64,000 bases of DNA from Chrysomallon squamiferum (lineage: Eukaryota; Mollusca; Gastropoda; Neomphalida; Peltospiridae). The notes under the pieces were generated by a model. The model was given only the letters and a program-made list of their open reading frames with translations. It ran no database searches and had not been told where the DNA came from. The DNA is taken from contig CM022671.1 in assembly GCA_012295275.1 (NCBI GenBank), forward strand, positions 10,607,237 to 10,671,236. Reading direction: 5' to 3'. This document shows, piece by piece, positions 10,051-22,421 of the stretch. The number at the start of each line of letters is the position of its first letter. Position 1 is the stretch's first letter. A program made the translations under genes and the position numbers.

Positions 10051-10847
10051 GTAAATGGATAAAAAAAAAAATTGATTCGAGAAAAAATTTCTGTTTATGT
10101 ACACAAAAAAAAAACTGGTTCTACTAACCTCTTTTACTTTCTTTTGACTTTTGCTGATAATGTCCTTAAACCATTCGGTATCCTTTCCAATAATGTTTTT
10201 ACTGCTGTTTCCATCATGATCATACATCAGTATTCTTTACTTTTTGACCAAGAAATGTAGCCTGTGCGAATGTCGGTTTAAATCCAATTTTAATGTAAAC
10301 AGAAATGTCCGATTATGTTGACAACGAAAACACTAGAAGTCAGAAATCATAACTTGCTGTCAAAATACGGAATTACTCCGAAATTAAATAAAATTAATAT
10401 AGTTCATTTGAAATTTACATTATATTACACGTGTTAAAATTTTCAGCTGGAGGCTGACATATTGGAGAAATAGCGACATCTAACAAGGGACGTGACTCTG
10501 AAATGTTTAATAATGAAAATAAAAACAACCTGCCACGAGTCCATTCTATGTTCAACTTAAGTAAAATGAAACCAGGCATTGATGACGGAAGAAATTTATA
10601 TTTAAAAACACTCAAACACATAAAATTCTCGTCGATATCTTATCTTTTTAAGACAGTCTGGGTTTTTTTATTTATTTATTTATTTTTCATTTATTTTTTT
10701 TTTTTTTTTTCCGGGTTTTTTTTTTTTAGTGGCGTTTATTATTTTGTTTTTCCTTATTGTTTTCTTTTGTCATTATACTTTTTCATTTTTATTTTTTTAA
10801 AATTTTTTTTTTGTTCTTGTTGTTGTTAATTCTTTTAACATGTACAC

Positions 10848-10913
<66 letters not shown>

Positions 10914-10970
10914 GGCTTATTTTTAAAATAACTTTCTTAAAGGGTTTCAATTCTGTTTCAGCCTAATGAA
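10051..10970 (+). repeat. Large direct duplication, copy A (right part)
   Basis: It matches 30200-31120 in the same orientation, with differences mostly in poly-T and TAA tracts. Positions 10847-10911 are a TAA microsatellite. Similarity runs right up to the first N. Confidence 0.9.
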
Positions 10971-11170
10971 NNNNNNNNNNNNNNNNNNNNNNNNNNNNNN
11001 NNNNNNNNNNNNNNNNNNNNNNNNNNNNNNNNNNNNNNNNNNNNNNNNNNNNNNNNNNNNNNNNNNNNNNNNNNNNNNNNNNNNNNNNNNNNNNNNNNNN
11101 NNNNNNNNNNNNNNNNNNNNNNNNNNNNNNNNNNNNNNNNNNNNNNNNNNNNNNNNNNNNNNNNNNNNNN
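10971..11170. other. Assembly gap of exactly 200 N
   Basis: The round length indicates a placeholder. It lies exactly between a direct-duplication end on the left and an inverted-duplication end on the right. Confidence 0.99.
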
Positions 11171-12403
11171 ACACTGTTATACTGAAAATATTTCAATAAA
11201 TGGCTTAATTGAATTTCTTGTTTGTTGTTATTAGTATAGTCATGTGTGCATAAATTGATTTTCAGGTTACAGAGTTTAATTTTATAAATAACAAATACAA
11301 ATGGTTTTACTCGATGCTTTTTGATGTGTTTATGAACTGACAGAAATTGAACATTGAAAGCAAATTCATCGACTATTAGTTTCATTGTTTGGAGAAAGAA
11401 TACATGCTGACATTAAAGTCATTAAAGAAAAAAATAAACATTCACCACTGTACATAAAAATATTTTAAGAGGACTGACAATCTTGACAGCAGTCATACGT
11501 TTGGATCAGTCAGTTGTTAACGCAATTTCTGGGATTCAAAAATGATATTTAATGAAATGTAATGAATAAAACATGATCAATGTTCAACAAATTTGATTAT
11601 TCTATCAATGACTGGTACTGGGATGATCTTCAAGTCAAACTGACAGATATCATAGAAGAAATGAATAACATTTGTTTGAATATACATTTAGGAAGGAATT
11701 TACAATCAAAGAATAATCAATCAAGCTATTAAAAGAAGAAATAAAGTATTTTACAAAAGTTGAAATGTTATTTTCAAATAGCCCAAGTCTGTTATTCATA
11801 ACAAGAACAGATCATATATTTAAATTATTTGTTATCATATTATTTTACAGACTAAGTCATGAAAAGAAAAGGAAAGAAAAAGAAACATAGGCTATCAAAA
11901 TATTCTCTTAATTTTAAAAGTAATGAGAACACAACATCTAACAGTTAAGATTTCATTTATCACTATTATTACTTAGCATTTGTTTGATTATTATTGTTGT
12001 TGTTTTATTTTATTTTATTTTATTCTTATTATTTTTATCATTTTTTCTTTATTAATTTGTGCATTATATAGATACTTCTCCCATTAGTGATGTCTGAATG
12101 TAAGAGTTATTTCTCTTAGACCATTTTATTTGGAAAGAGAATCATGAATATATTGCTAGACATTTTCATGTCCATTAACATGAAAGGAAAAAAGATGTAT
12201 AAATGTTCTGTTAAAGAGGATCTATAAATCTAGAGTATTTCCTTTTTTCTTATTTTTTTCAGTTATCAGGGCTGTTTCATCTAAATACATGATGAACATT
12301 TATTTAAAGTTACAATATTTCATCCATTTAAAAATATATTGCCGTTAATTAATTATAAATTATTGTCTTCTTTTAAGGACTCTTCATACAATATGGATCT
12401 TTA
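11171..12403 (+). repeat. 1.2-kb inverted duplication, arm 1
   Basis: It pairs with 35873-37063 in reverse complement with about 10% difference, more than the other duplications here, so it is older. For example the blocks at 11465-11640 and 36610-36800 mirror each other. The outer end is cut by the gap and the inner end abuts the ~50-bp satellite in both arms. Confidence 0.85.
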
Positions 12404-12761
12404 ATAAATATACATAAGAAGCAGCCTGAATCAGATACTTTAATCCCATGTGTAGACAATAAATAACAATCAGATACCAAAAACTAATTACCCCTAAAAA
12501 ACAAAAAAAGAAATTAAATAAAACCAAAAAGCCTGAATCAGATGCTGTTTTCCTGTATAAACAATAAAAAACAACAATCATATAATAAAAGGAACAATAA
12601 AAAAACAATAATTAAATAAAAAATAGATATATATATATATATATAAATAAATAAATAAATCAATAAATAAATCAATAAAAACTCCCCCCAAAAATATCAG
12701 TTTTAATCAGATACTGTAAAACAATGTAATGTTAAAAATAATTTAAAAAAAAAAAAAAAAA

Positions 12762-12812
<51 letters not shown>

Positions 12813-13130
12813 TAGTAAAGTAAAAATTTAAAATAAATTAATAAAAAAATAAAAATACAAACATAACAGCTGAATCAGACACTGTAATCCAGTGTGTTGA
12901 CAACAAATAACAATCAGATACTAAAAGCAAATTACCCCAAAAACCCAAAAAAAAAATAATAAAAACCAAGAAGCCTGAATCAGATGCTGTAATTCATTGT
13001 ATAGACATTAAAGAAACAACAAACAAAAAAAAAAAGGGAAGGAAAAAAATAACACCTCCCCTAAAATGACATAACCCAACTGATAACTGATAATAATGAT
13101 AATAAAATAAATAAAAACCAAACTATTCTT
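12404..13130 (+). repeat. Degenerate ~50-bp satellite array 1
   Basis: Variants of GAATCAGATACTGTAATCCA followed by GTGTGTAGACAATAAA recur at about 12427, 12535, 12700, 12872 and 12977, separated by A-rich spacers. Positions 12761-12811 are a TAA microsatellite. Confidence 0.7.
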
Positions 13131-13502
13131 TTTCAGTTTTGTACATGTTATTTTTTTAAACAATAATTGAAAAGTTTGTTATGACTTAAACTGCTATCTT
13201 TTTACAACTAGGTAAAAGACAACATTCATTTTTCTCTATATAAGAAAGGTAAGGCTTCTTACCGAAACCAATATGAGTACAGATGTGGACATATTTGTGT
13301 ATTAAGAATTACCTCCCCTCCAATGATTGCATTAACAGTTTTGCACAGGTTTCAGTTATGCACAAATCAAAATAGTTTATGCAAATTGGGTTCAATGATG
13401 CCATGATTCCCTGTCCCTAGCACCTCCCAGAAATATTGGATTTTCATGCTTTTAATATATATATATATATATATATGTATGAAATGACTGTAAACACACA
13501 TA

Positions 13503-13539
<37 letters not shown>

Positions 13540-14166
13540 GAAAGAAGAATATAATCAAAATGAAATCAAATTTAAACTTTGCAATAATTTTGATATGTCA
13601 TGTTTTTGTCTATCGTCCAGTGTTTCCTAGTAAAAATGTGATTGTTGTTGCAAAGTTATAATAAAACAATACCAAGATAGTAACAAAACACTATTATTTG
13701 TCATTCACATTTTCTTTCTTTTTATATTTGGGCCAGTTTTATTAGAATATTTTGGATTAATAACACATTGATTCACAATGGTATGAAAAGAATGACATAA
13801 GAAAAAGAATGACTAGAATAACATTAACAAACCATCTCAAAATACATTATTTACAATCCCATCCATGTGAAAGAGCAAGAATTGTTTTTCAGTGTTAAGA
13901 TTACTGTGGGAGATTATATTAAAAAGATAACTATACATTTCAAAAAAGCATTTGGTATCAAAACAATTCTTAAACACATTATGCTGAAAACTTTGTATTT
14001 GTAAATGTGAATATGAACAATTTATTTCAGAAATTTCAGGTCGTTCTTTTTCTTTTTTCCCCATAATCCAGCTGAAAGAAGTGCATTACTGGAAAAATAA
14101 AATGATTGTCAAAATCACAAATTTTATCCTTTTAAATAATCATATCTCTACTTTATTATTTGTTTC

Positions 14167-14212
<46 letters not shown>

Positions 14213-14959
14213 TTTATTAATTTAAAGCACTTAAACACGGTTTTGCAGGATATCAGTATACAGTGATAAAGATGATTGAACAAAAAGAAAGAAAGAAATT
14301 ATAAATTTTGGAAAACTAGTTGAGTCTCATATTATTGTATTAAATAATGATGGAGTTAGTACACTGCTATAACACTACATTCTGTTCATGAGTAGCACTA
14401 ACAATTTATGACACATTAAAATTAGCAAACATGACTAACTGCCAACATGAAGAGCTAATGAAAGTATATCAAAATGTTTTGCTACTATGCCACTTTCAGA
14501 TTTTAAACTCTACAACTCCAGTTTGAATGATACATAAATACTCAGCAAATCAAATACACTTGATATGCAACACTGTTAATTTGTAGTTCAAAACAACAAG
14601 TAATTCAAATTTCCTAATATAATTCAAAATACTATGATGCAAATGAAACATATACGGTTATAATATTTTGCACATTTTCTATTAGCATTTGAAGTAATAA
14701 TCATTCACTTTAAAATACCAAACAAAAATAATTTCTTTGTTTTATTTTTACAATGTTTTGGTAGCAGCACTAAAAAATTTCTTATTTTTATAATTATTCT
14801 CAGGGTTTTTTCAGGTAAAAGAAAGTTTAAAAAAAAAGAAGAAGATGGGTGATATGTTCCTAGTTGTTGTTCTTTGAGGTACTGAGCTAATTTCTCTTGA
14901 CTTCTAGATATATGTTATCTAAGTAAACTCAGGCAAACAGATTATTACATAAACATTGT
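13131..14959. other. Intergenic AT-rich DNA with microsatellites
   Basis: No exon is seen. It contains an AT tract (13457-13476), a CA tract (13506-13537) and a TTA tract (14168-14210). It lies downstream of the TRAF gene and may hold its 3' UTR. Confidence 0.5.
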
Positions 14960-15592
14960 TTACGGCAAGATGAATTTTTTGTTATCCACACAAACTTTGA
15001 TGATGATTGGGTCATCTTTGATGTAGTCTGTGGTCTTCAGAATATCATGTGACACAAACTTTGGATAACCAAATCCCAGGGATTCAATGTCTTTACATGG
15101 TTTCTGAAAATGCTTCCATGTAGGATCTGGAACCAAACTTTCTGTGATATTAACTCTGAAGTCCGGGCCATTGTACTGGTCATACAGTGTGAATGAAACT
15201 GGCAGCATGAAAGGCCAGTCTAGGATATTGTTATATTCACCAGATAACAGTTTGAAATGGGCTGACAGAAACTTCCCTTCTCATTGACCATTTCCATTAA
15301 GAAACACAGACAATGCAGCTTGGTAGCCGAATCGCGATGTGTAAAATGGCTGACTGACAAGCTCCTTCATACTGTTCTTATAACAAGCTTCTATGTATTT
15401 GGCCTTGTAGTTGGAAATCTTCCAGATGAAGGTTCCGTCTGTGACATGCGTGACAGCATGCACAGCAGCACACAGTTGGGAAATCTGGTTCTGTTGTTTT
15501 TTCACAAGGTTGCACATGAGCTGAAGGTGTGTCTTTGTAGATTCTTCCACATGTTTGTCCATGGTGAAACGTGGGCTCTGCAAAGGATTAAA
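14960..15592 (-). CDS. TRAF coiled coil and MATH exon
   Basis: The acceptor TTATTTCAG precedes the exon. It encodes 210 residues plus a stop. A short coiled coil (about 12-45, KTHLQLMCNLVKKQQNQISQ) is followed by the MATH domain: GTFIWKISNY, then FYTSRFGYQAALSVFLNGNG, then after the TGA GEYNNILDWPF, then SFTLYDQYNG, and a final FGYPKFVSHD with a hydrophobic last strand. The TGA is codon 104, at a glycine-rich loop where a GGA codon would be expected. The natural stop is TAA at 14960-14962. Confidence 0.85.
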
Positions 15593-15844
15593 CTGAAATA
15601 AGTTTTACGATTAGACAAGGATAATGAAACACGTGAAATGAATAAGCTGTGCAATATATAACTAATTTTCTTTTTAAATCTGTGGTAACAAATTATTTTT
15701 AATAAATCATCAATGATAAGAAAAAATATATCTTTAAACAATCCCAAATCATTTAAAATATAAAAAATATTAAAAACCAAATGCAACAGAATGTAAACCA
15801 AATAGACCACAAAGTACTAAAGACATAATACAACTGAAACGTAC

Positions 15845-16000
15845 CTTGTATTTACATCCTGCCTCTTTGAATGGACAAGACACAGTAGCAGATGGACACA
15901 TCTCTTGAACATGAATGTTCATTTCTTCAGGTGGTATTTTGGTTGGATCACATCGATTCGGGCAAGCAAGAGGAAATCGTGGGCACTGGTACTGATGTGT
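15845..16000 (-). CDS. TRAF-type zinc-finger exon 2
   Basis: The exon is 156 bp (52 codons, phase 0-0) with acceptor CTTGTAG and donor GTACGT. Cys6, Cys13, Cys17, His30, Cys35, Cys42 and Cys49 follow TRAF zinc-finger spacing (for example CPNRCDPTKIPPEEMNIHVQ). Its start T-H-x-x-x-C matches the preceding exon, which points to exon duplication. Confidence 0.88.
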
Positions 16001-16239
16001 CTACAAGCAAATGGTGAACTATTAATATATTCTAAAATAATTTTTTTATATATATATTTTTGTCTTATTTTATTACTAATTTCATCAAGAGGTCTCTGTG
16101 TAATGTCAACAAAGTTCTTTGCAAACAATTTTATTTGAAAAATAGTTGAAAAATATCTCCGAGACAAAGAAATAAAAAAAGGCGCTTAACATTTTTTACA
16201 GTTATGAAATATACAGTTTATAGATATAATTTAATTTAC

Positions 16240-16401
16240 CAACAGTGTTTCTTGTACAAACTCTCTGCTGCAGTAATCACAGTTGACAGTTCTCTTGTGA
16301 CATTCATTTTTCATGTGGTTGGACAAAAACCTTCTTTCCAGTTTTGCCCCACACTTGTTCTCACACCAAACAACCTCATTTGGACAGTTTCCAGAATGTG
16401 T
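16240..16401 (-). CDS. TRAF-type zinc-finger exon 1
   Basis: The exon is 162 bp (54 codons, phase 0-0) with acceptor GTCTTAG and donor GTAAAT. Cys6, Cys13, Cys17, His29, Cys34, Cys41 and Cys44 are in place (RRFLSNHMKNECHKRTVNCD). This is the most upstream exon that can be supported. Confidence 0.88.
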
Positions 16402-16844
16402 CTAAGACAGGAAAAACAGATTCACTGAATTAAATATGACCTCTTTTAAAACACATATAATTCCACATCAACCTCATTATTAAACTACTGAGTACCTTAA
16501 GTGACTGCTAAAGCAATTATCAGTGTGACTTCCTCCATCATTTGTTGAATCATTTGACTCTACTTTCCTTGTAGAGTCATTATCTAGCAGAGTTATATAT
16601 GCTATTACATCCAACAATGGAATAAACCCAATTATCTGCATTGTTTGCAAAACATTATTATGTCAATTCCTATAACTATTTTCAAGTGACATTTTCGTGT
16701 TCTTTAATAAAATATATTTGTAATTAATTATAACTTATTACCTTCTTTTAAAGACACTTCATACATTTCATAGATTTGAGTTATTCTTTTTTTTTTTTTT
16801 TTTTTTTTTATTTTTTTGACTTAGAAGTCCAAATAAACAAATCT
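16402..16844. other. Intron or intergenic DNA with a junction motif shared by satellite arrays
   Basis: No upstream TRAF exon is visible. Positions 16735-16775 (CTTCTTTTAAAGAC then CTTCATAC) match 12366-12390, so this is a further copy of the sequence that precedes the ~50-bp satellite. A poly-T tract lies at 16790-16810. Confidence 0.5.
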
Positions 16845-17903
16845 CGAAAAATATAACAGACTGAATGAGATAACTATACTCCAGTGTGTAGACATTAAAA
16901 AAAAACAAAAAAAAGAAATAGAAGAAACAAACAAAAAACAAAATCCATAGACTTTTAAAATTTTGTTTTTATTAATATTATTTTTATTTTTTTATTGTTT
17001 GGCTTTATTAAATAGTAGGTAGTAGAGGTGCCAGACAATTTATCAAGCAAATCAAATCAAGCAGTTGATACGATCACAATGTGTACTGATGTGCACCTTG
17101 TACCTGGAACCAATCTTGAACCAGCCTCAAACCTGTGAAGATATGTAGCTTAACCTTTCAGTATTGTTGGGACAGTCTATATAGTGTGCAGACACAAATA
17201 CTAACTGAAGGTAAAAATACAAGTGAAAATAAGAGAAAGACAGACTGACAGCATACTGATAGATAATTTCAATAAAAACAAGCTAAATAAGATTGTTATA
17301 TTATCTACTCAAGGAATAATTAACTCATCTAGTTACTGCTATGCAATATGTAGACAGCCGAAACTAAAAAACCCACCACTAACAAACAAGACAATGTCAA
17401 TCAGAAACTGTTATTAAGCATGTGGATTATCTAACAAAATCCTAAATTTCACATTGCTATAAAATTGTCATCCTAAATCAGATACTGTTATGTAATGTGC
17501 GGAATTACACCAAAACAACTAAGTCAGATCATGCTATCCAGTGCATGGATATTACAACAGAACACAAAAGAACAAAACCTGAAAACAAATAAATAAAAAA
17601 CAAAACAAAACAATATACATAAAAAGCAGCCTAAATCAGATACTGTAATCTCATGTGTAGACAATAAATCACAGTCAGATAACAAAAAACAATTTAGCCC
17701 AAATCAATAAAAAAATGATTAAAAAAACAAATTAATAAAAAACAAAAAACAAAAATAAACTCCCTCCCAAAAAATTTTAATAACAATACAAAAACCCAAA
17801 TATAATAAAAGTTGGATTCGAATACTATAATCCAGCTTGTAGACAATATAAAATCAAAACAACGGATACTAAAAGCAGATAATGAATAATATTTTTAAAA
17901 AAA

Positions 17904-17954
<51 letters not shown>

Positions 17955-18010
17955 AATAAAATAAAAAAAAAAAAAATAAATAAATCCTCAATCAGATACT
18001 GTTTTCCAGT
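16845..18010 (+). repeat. Degenerate ~50-bp satellite array 2
   Basis: Units related to AAATCAGATACTGTAATCTC and GTGTAGACAATAAA recur at about 16862, 17468, 17520, 17630, 17815 and 17990. The spacers are A-rich. Positions 17907-17945 are a TAA microsatellite. Confidence 0.65.
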
Positions 18011-18133
18011 GTATAGAAAAAAAACAAAACAACTATGAGATAAACATAATAAAAAAAGAAAAACTCAAAAATAATATTAAGAAAGTAAATAGTAAATGAA
18101 TATTGCTGTTATTGACATGAATGTTTTCCGTTT

Positions 18134-18350
18134 ACTGTACTATAATCAGTGTGCTCTGTTTGTTGTACTGCCATCTTCCTGCAATGAGTGACTTCTGTTT
18201 GTTGTACTGCCATGTTTCTGTAATGAATGTCTTCTGTTTCTTGTACTGCCATGTTTCTGTAATGAATGACTTCTGTTTCTTGTACTGCCATGTTCCTGCA
18301 ATGAGTGACTTCTGTTTGATGTACTGCCATGTTCCTGTAATGAGTGACTT
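18134..18350. repeat. 39-bp minisatellite, about 5.5 copies
   Basis: The unit begins TTCCTGCAATGAGTGACTTC and ends TTGTACTGCCATG. Because 39 is divisible by three, both strands stay open: the minus strand gives repeats of a 13-residue motif (MAVQETEVIHYRN and variants). The last unit is incomplete. A coding role is possible but unsupported. Confidence 0.85.
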
Positions 18351-18360
18351 AAGAATAATA

Positions 18361-19041
18361 TGATTTATTATTTATTATTTTCTATTTTAATCAGTTTAGA
18401 AGACTATGCTTAACAACAAACCCTTGATATACAGATTAATATCAACATTGAAATAGTCTGAAGAAATATTTAATCTTATTTCAACAATGAAATCAGTGCA
18501 ATAATTTCTGCAGTTCTTTTGATGAAAGAGAACTACGAGTTAAAATGGTTTCTAATTTCTAATATCCGAAATAAGGTCTGTTAATTTGTTGTTACATTTT
18601 AGCTTTTTATATTTTATCAGAAATATTTATCTTACTTACTTCTAGTATTTTTAGTTGACAATTTCTGTACTGTTTTCAAAATTTAAGGTACTACAGTTTG
18701 ATTTGAATAAAAGAAAAATGGCTACAAAAATAACAGCAATATTAATAATAATAAAAATACAGTAGTTCAGTTGATAATTATTTCTAAAGCTCTATACTCC
18801 TGAAAAATATACTTAATTATGAGGCTTTAAACAAAAATTAATGTTACAGAATTTTTTCTTTCTTGAATTATTTATCACTATACCCACAGTTTCAAATTAA
18901 TGTTAAGTGATTTTTTTATTTTTGTTGAAAATTTTACTGAATCTGATTTCAATGTAAGGAATGTTTCCATCATAATATATATATATTTTTTAAATCTTAT
19001 CGACTGCAGTTAAACTGTTATTATTTATTCATTTTTAATAT
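18361..19041 (+). repeat. Tandem repeat unit 1 (~680 bp)
   Basis: The unit starts with TTTATTATTTTCTATTTTAA and contains CAGTTTAGAAGACTATGCTT. Its first 470 bp match 19042-19510 at well over 90%. No coding content is seen. Confidence 0.85.
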
Positions 19042-19570
19042 GATTTATGATTTATTATTTTCTATTTTAATCTCTTTAGAAGACTACGCTTAACAACAAA
19101 CCCTTGATACACAGATTAATATCAACATTGAAATAGTCTAAAGAAATATATAATCTTATTTCAACAATGAAATCAGTGCAATAATTTCAGCAGTTCTTTT
19201 GATGAAAGAGAACTATGAGTTAAAATGGTTTCTAATTTCTAATATCCGAAATAAGGTCTATTAATTTGTTGTTACATTTTAGATTTTAATATTTTATCAG
19301 AAATATTTATTTTATTTACTTGTAGAATTTTTAGTTGACGATTTCTGTACAGTTTTCAAAATTTAAGGTACTACAGTTTGATTTGAATCAAACAAAAATG
19401 GCTACAACAATAACAGCAATATTAATAATAATAAAAATACAGTAGTTCAGTTGATAATTATTTCTAAAGCTCTATACTCCTGAAAAATAAACTTAATTAT
19501 GAGGCTTTTAATTTTTTGTGTTTTTTTTTAAATCTTACCTACTGCACCTAAACTTTTATAATTTATTCAT
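19042..19570 (+). repeat. Tandem repeat unit 2
   Basis: This is the nearest match to unit 1, but it lacks much of the last 150 bp of that unit. Confidence 0.85.
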
Positions 19571-19770
19571 TTTTAATAATATGTTTTATTATTTATTATT
19601 TTCTCTTTTGTTCAGTTTAGAAGACTAAGCTGAACAACAAATACTTGATGTACAGGTTAATATCAACAGTGAATTAGTTTCAAGAAATGTTTAATCTTAC
19701 TTCAACAATGAATTCAGTCAATAATTTCTTCAGCCCTTTTGAGAAAAAACTAAACTGCTATAACAACAAC

Positions 19771-19805
<35 letters not shown>

Positions 19806-19960
19806 TGATACAGTAGTTAAAAAAATAAACTTAATTTTCAGATTACGATAGAATGTCTTAGTATCAGTTTAATAAATTGTATTTATAATAATACATAATT
19901 AATCTATTATTTTCAGTAATTTCTTAAATTATATAAAAATCTGACTAATTTTAAAGCAAT
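19571..19960 (+). repeat. Tandem repeat unit 3 (more diverged)
   Basis: It shares AGTTTAGAAGACTAAGC and later ATTTTCAGTAATTTCTTAAA with units elsewhere. A TAA microsatellite interrupts it at about 19771-19803. Confidence 0.7.
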
Positions 19961-19989
19961 GCTAACTTTTTTCTTCTTATTATTATTGT

Positions 19990-20480
19990 TGTTTGCTTCC
20001 TTTTTGTATCTGATTATAGTTTTTGTTGTCTACATGTTGGATTATAATGTATCTGATTCAGGCTGTTCATTGTTATGTTTTGGAGGTTTATTTTTTCATT
20101 CTATCTACATATCTTATAACAGTTCAGATTCTTATTTCATTTATAGACTGGATTTTCAGTATTTGTTACATATTTTGTTAAATCACCTATAAACTACAGC
20201 TCATTATTTTGTTAGATTGTAACAATTTGCTAGGTTTTGTATAAATTTTACAACTTTGTGGCAATGTCTGATTTAGATTGATTGTTTCAGCAGATAGGAT
20301 TCATATAGTTTTGTGGGGAATTATTCACACATGAACCCTTGATAACAATATCTAATTCAGGTGGTATTTTTAGATTTTCTGATGACTTGATAACAATCTA
20401 GCAAAACATCTTAATTCAGACATTATCTACACACATTTGGTTTCGATATGGTTACAGTAGCATAAAGACAACTAATAAAA
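19990..20480 (-). repeat. Degenerate ~50-bp satellite array 3 (inverted)
   Basis: The same satellite as at 12.4 kb lies here in the opposite orientation, for example ATGTATCTGATTCAGGCTG at about 20048, and similar units near 20265, 20350 and 20408. Confidence 0.6.
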
Positions 20481-22282
20481 TAAAATAATGTATCTGATAC
20501 TAATGGCACTAACCTGAGTTCATTGTCAACTTTTGTGTTTTCCTTCTGAGGCAGTTTTACCTTCCTTCAAATCTTGTGTCATTTTCACAGTTCAGTTTTC
20601 TAGCTGCAGATTACTGAAAATATTAATAGATTTTTTCAAAAATAAAAATTAAAATACACCTGGTTTTATTACATAATGTATTTATTGTTGTTATTTAAAA
20701 TCTGGTTATTAATATGACAAAAGGTTCCAAATACCTCTTGTTTCATAATTATCATTTGCTCTAACATTACTGCTCTATCAATATATTGTCACTCAACTCA
20801 TAGGTGAACATGAGAATTCAGGTAGGCGGGGAAACCAAATGTTTTTGAATGACATTGTCTTTATGGACGAGTATGGTAAGCAATTTTCTGTTCTTATTTT
20901 CATTGGGTGTAATGTGCAATTAAACTGTGTCAAAAACATTTGTTATACCTAAAATTTTAAGGTTTTAATCTGTCTTCCATAGAGATTCTTATTTTGTCTT
21001 GTTTCCCCGTATGACCTTACTCATATGACCTTTCTCAAGGAGCAGAAAATATCATAATTAAATAATTAATGTGAACCTTAACTGAGGTGTTGTGTATATT
21101 TCTCTAGTGGATGGATAGACTTATTGATTTATATAGATTGCTGTCAATTTAGCATTTATATTCCTTGTTAGGTGACCATTAAAGCACCTTGTTACCCTAG
21201 CCTGAGCCTTAATAAAACATACAGTGTGTTTATAAAGGTGTGAGCCCCGTGACAACATGGTCATCACATGTGTGCATCAAAGTAAAGCTTTTTACAAGTC
21301 CTAAAGCTATACAGTATTCTAAGAAAGCTGACAAGACCAGAGTGCTGATTTCACTTCTAAACATAACTCAAAGGATGATGATTCCATATTATTTACTGTG
21401 GATGATTTGTCCAAATCTTTTGTACCATGTGTGAGAAATCTTGTTATTGTTTGATTCTGCTTTGACTATGCACCACAAAGTAAATGCAAAATGTCACTCT
21501 CAGCTATAGAAGATCTATAGAATCATCAGGCAGTATCTGATCAGTGATGCCACAAAAACACTGGTATATGGCCTTGTGATGTCATGACTGGGCTATTGAA
21601 TTGGACAATTAAACTGCTTGCCTAATACCTTGGTCAACATCAGAAAAATAAATGTATTTGGAAGGTAAATCGATTCTATTCAAGTATATATCATCTACTA
21701 AGTTACTTTTCAAACATAAAATTATGAACAGCAAAAAAAAGATCCAAAAGAAAGTCAATTGTTGTTTTCTGTTGAATTTTCTTTCACTTACTTCAACAGT
21801 GTCAAAACCAAATAATGGTGTTTAGAACTCACACAGTGATATTAAATTGTAAAATTGTCACCTGGTGACAGAACAACTCACTTTGCCAGCCAGTGGTTAC
21901 TGAAGCATGACACTTAACAATAACATTTTAGAGTGCAGACTGAAGCTGTCCAGTCAGTATGACAGCTCTGTGGTGTGAACAGAAACAAGCTGACTGGTCA
22001 AACAGGTCAACTTTTCATGTCAGAGGAAGTTGAAAGAGAAAAAAAAACTGAAATAAAATACCTGGGCTTTTCTTCTTTAATTTCATCTTATAAATTGCAA
22101 TTTCCTTATAAATATTCACAGGAAATAAATATATAATATTCGTTTCTCACTTTCTTATCATACAGAATTTTCAAATTAATGCAACAGTTGATGTCAATAA
22201 GAATAAATTATTAATTTTAAGTGTTTGTTTCTAAATAAGTGAATGTCTTACATTTTCTTTATTATTATTGTTATTATTATTA

Positions 22283-22317
<35 letters not shown>

Positions 22318-22342
22318 TACCTTCAACTTAGTATCAACATGG

Positions 22343-22386
<44 letters not shown>

Positions 22387-22421
22387 GGAAATAAAAGACA
22401 ACATTCAGAATTATCTCTGAT
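20481..22421. other. Intergenic or intronic region with few signals
   Basis: Besides the small possible exon at 20822-20875, no gene is supported. Positions 22258-22317 (TTA) and 22345-22386 (TAA) are microsatellites on opposite strands about 30 bp apart that could pair as a hairpin. Confidence 0.45.
20822..20875 (+). CDS. Possible small exon, unknown gene
   Basis: A 54-bp segment lies between an AG (AGAATTCAG) and a consensus-like donor GTAAGC. In phase 1-1 it reads RRGNQMFLNDIVFMDEY with no stop. The acceptor has no pyrimidine tract. No family is recognised, so it may be chance. Confidence 0.2.

Larger units (their letters stand above)
14960..16401 (-). pseudogene. TRAF-family gene, 3' part, with one in-frame stop
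   Basis: TRAF proteins are cytosolic adaptors that bind TNF-receptor and Toll/IL-1-pathway tails through their C-terminal MATH domain. Three minus-strand exons with good splice sites read in order: zinc finger (16240-16401), zinc finger (15845-16000), then coiled coil plus MATH (14960-15592). All junctions are phase 0. The upstream RING part is not found between 16402 and about 18100. A TGA at 15281-15283 interrupts the MATH domain, while all flanking sequence stays in frame and conserved. This means a recent pseudogene, a polymorphic null allele, or a base error. Confidence 0.8.

Noticed and set aside
10503-10966. Phe-rich and Asn-rich frames around poly-T and TAA tracts
   Set aside because: They are translations of low-complexity DNA, and the same region in the other copy differs only in tract length.
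13367-13630. Frames with Cys-Val or Thr-His runs
   Set aside because: They come from the CA/TG microsatellite at 13506-13537.
18121-18363. Plus-strand Cys/Tyr-rich 80-residue repeat protein
   Set aside because: It is produced by the 39-bp minisatellite, with no start context, splice sites or neighbours to support a gene.
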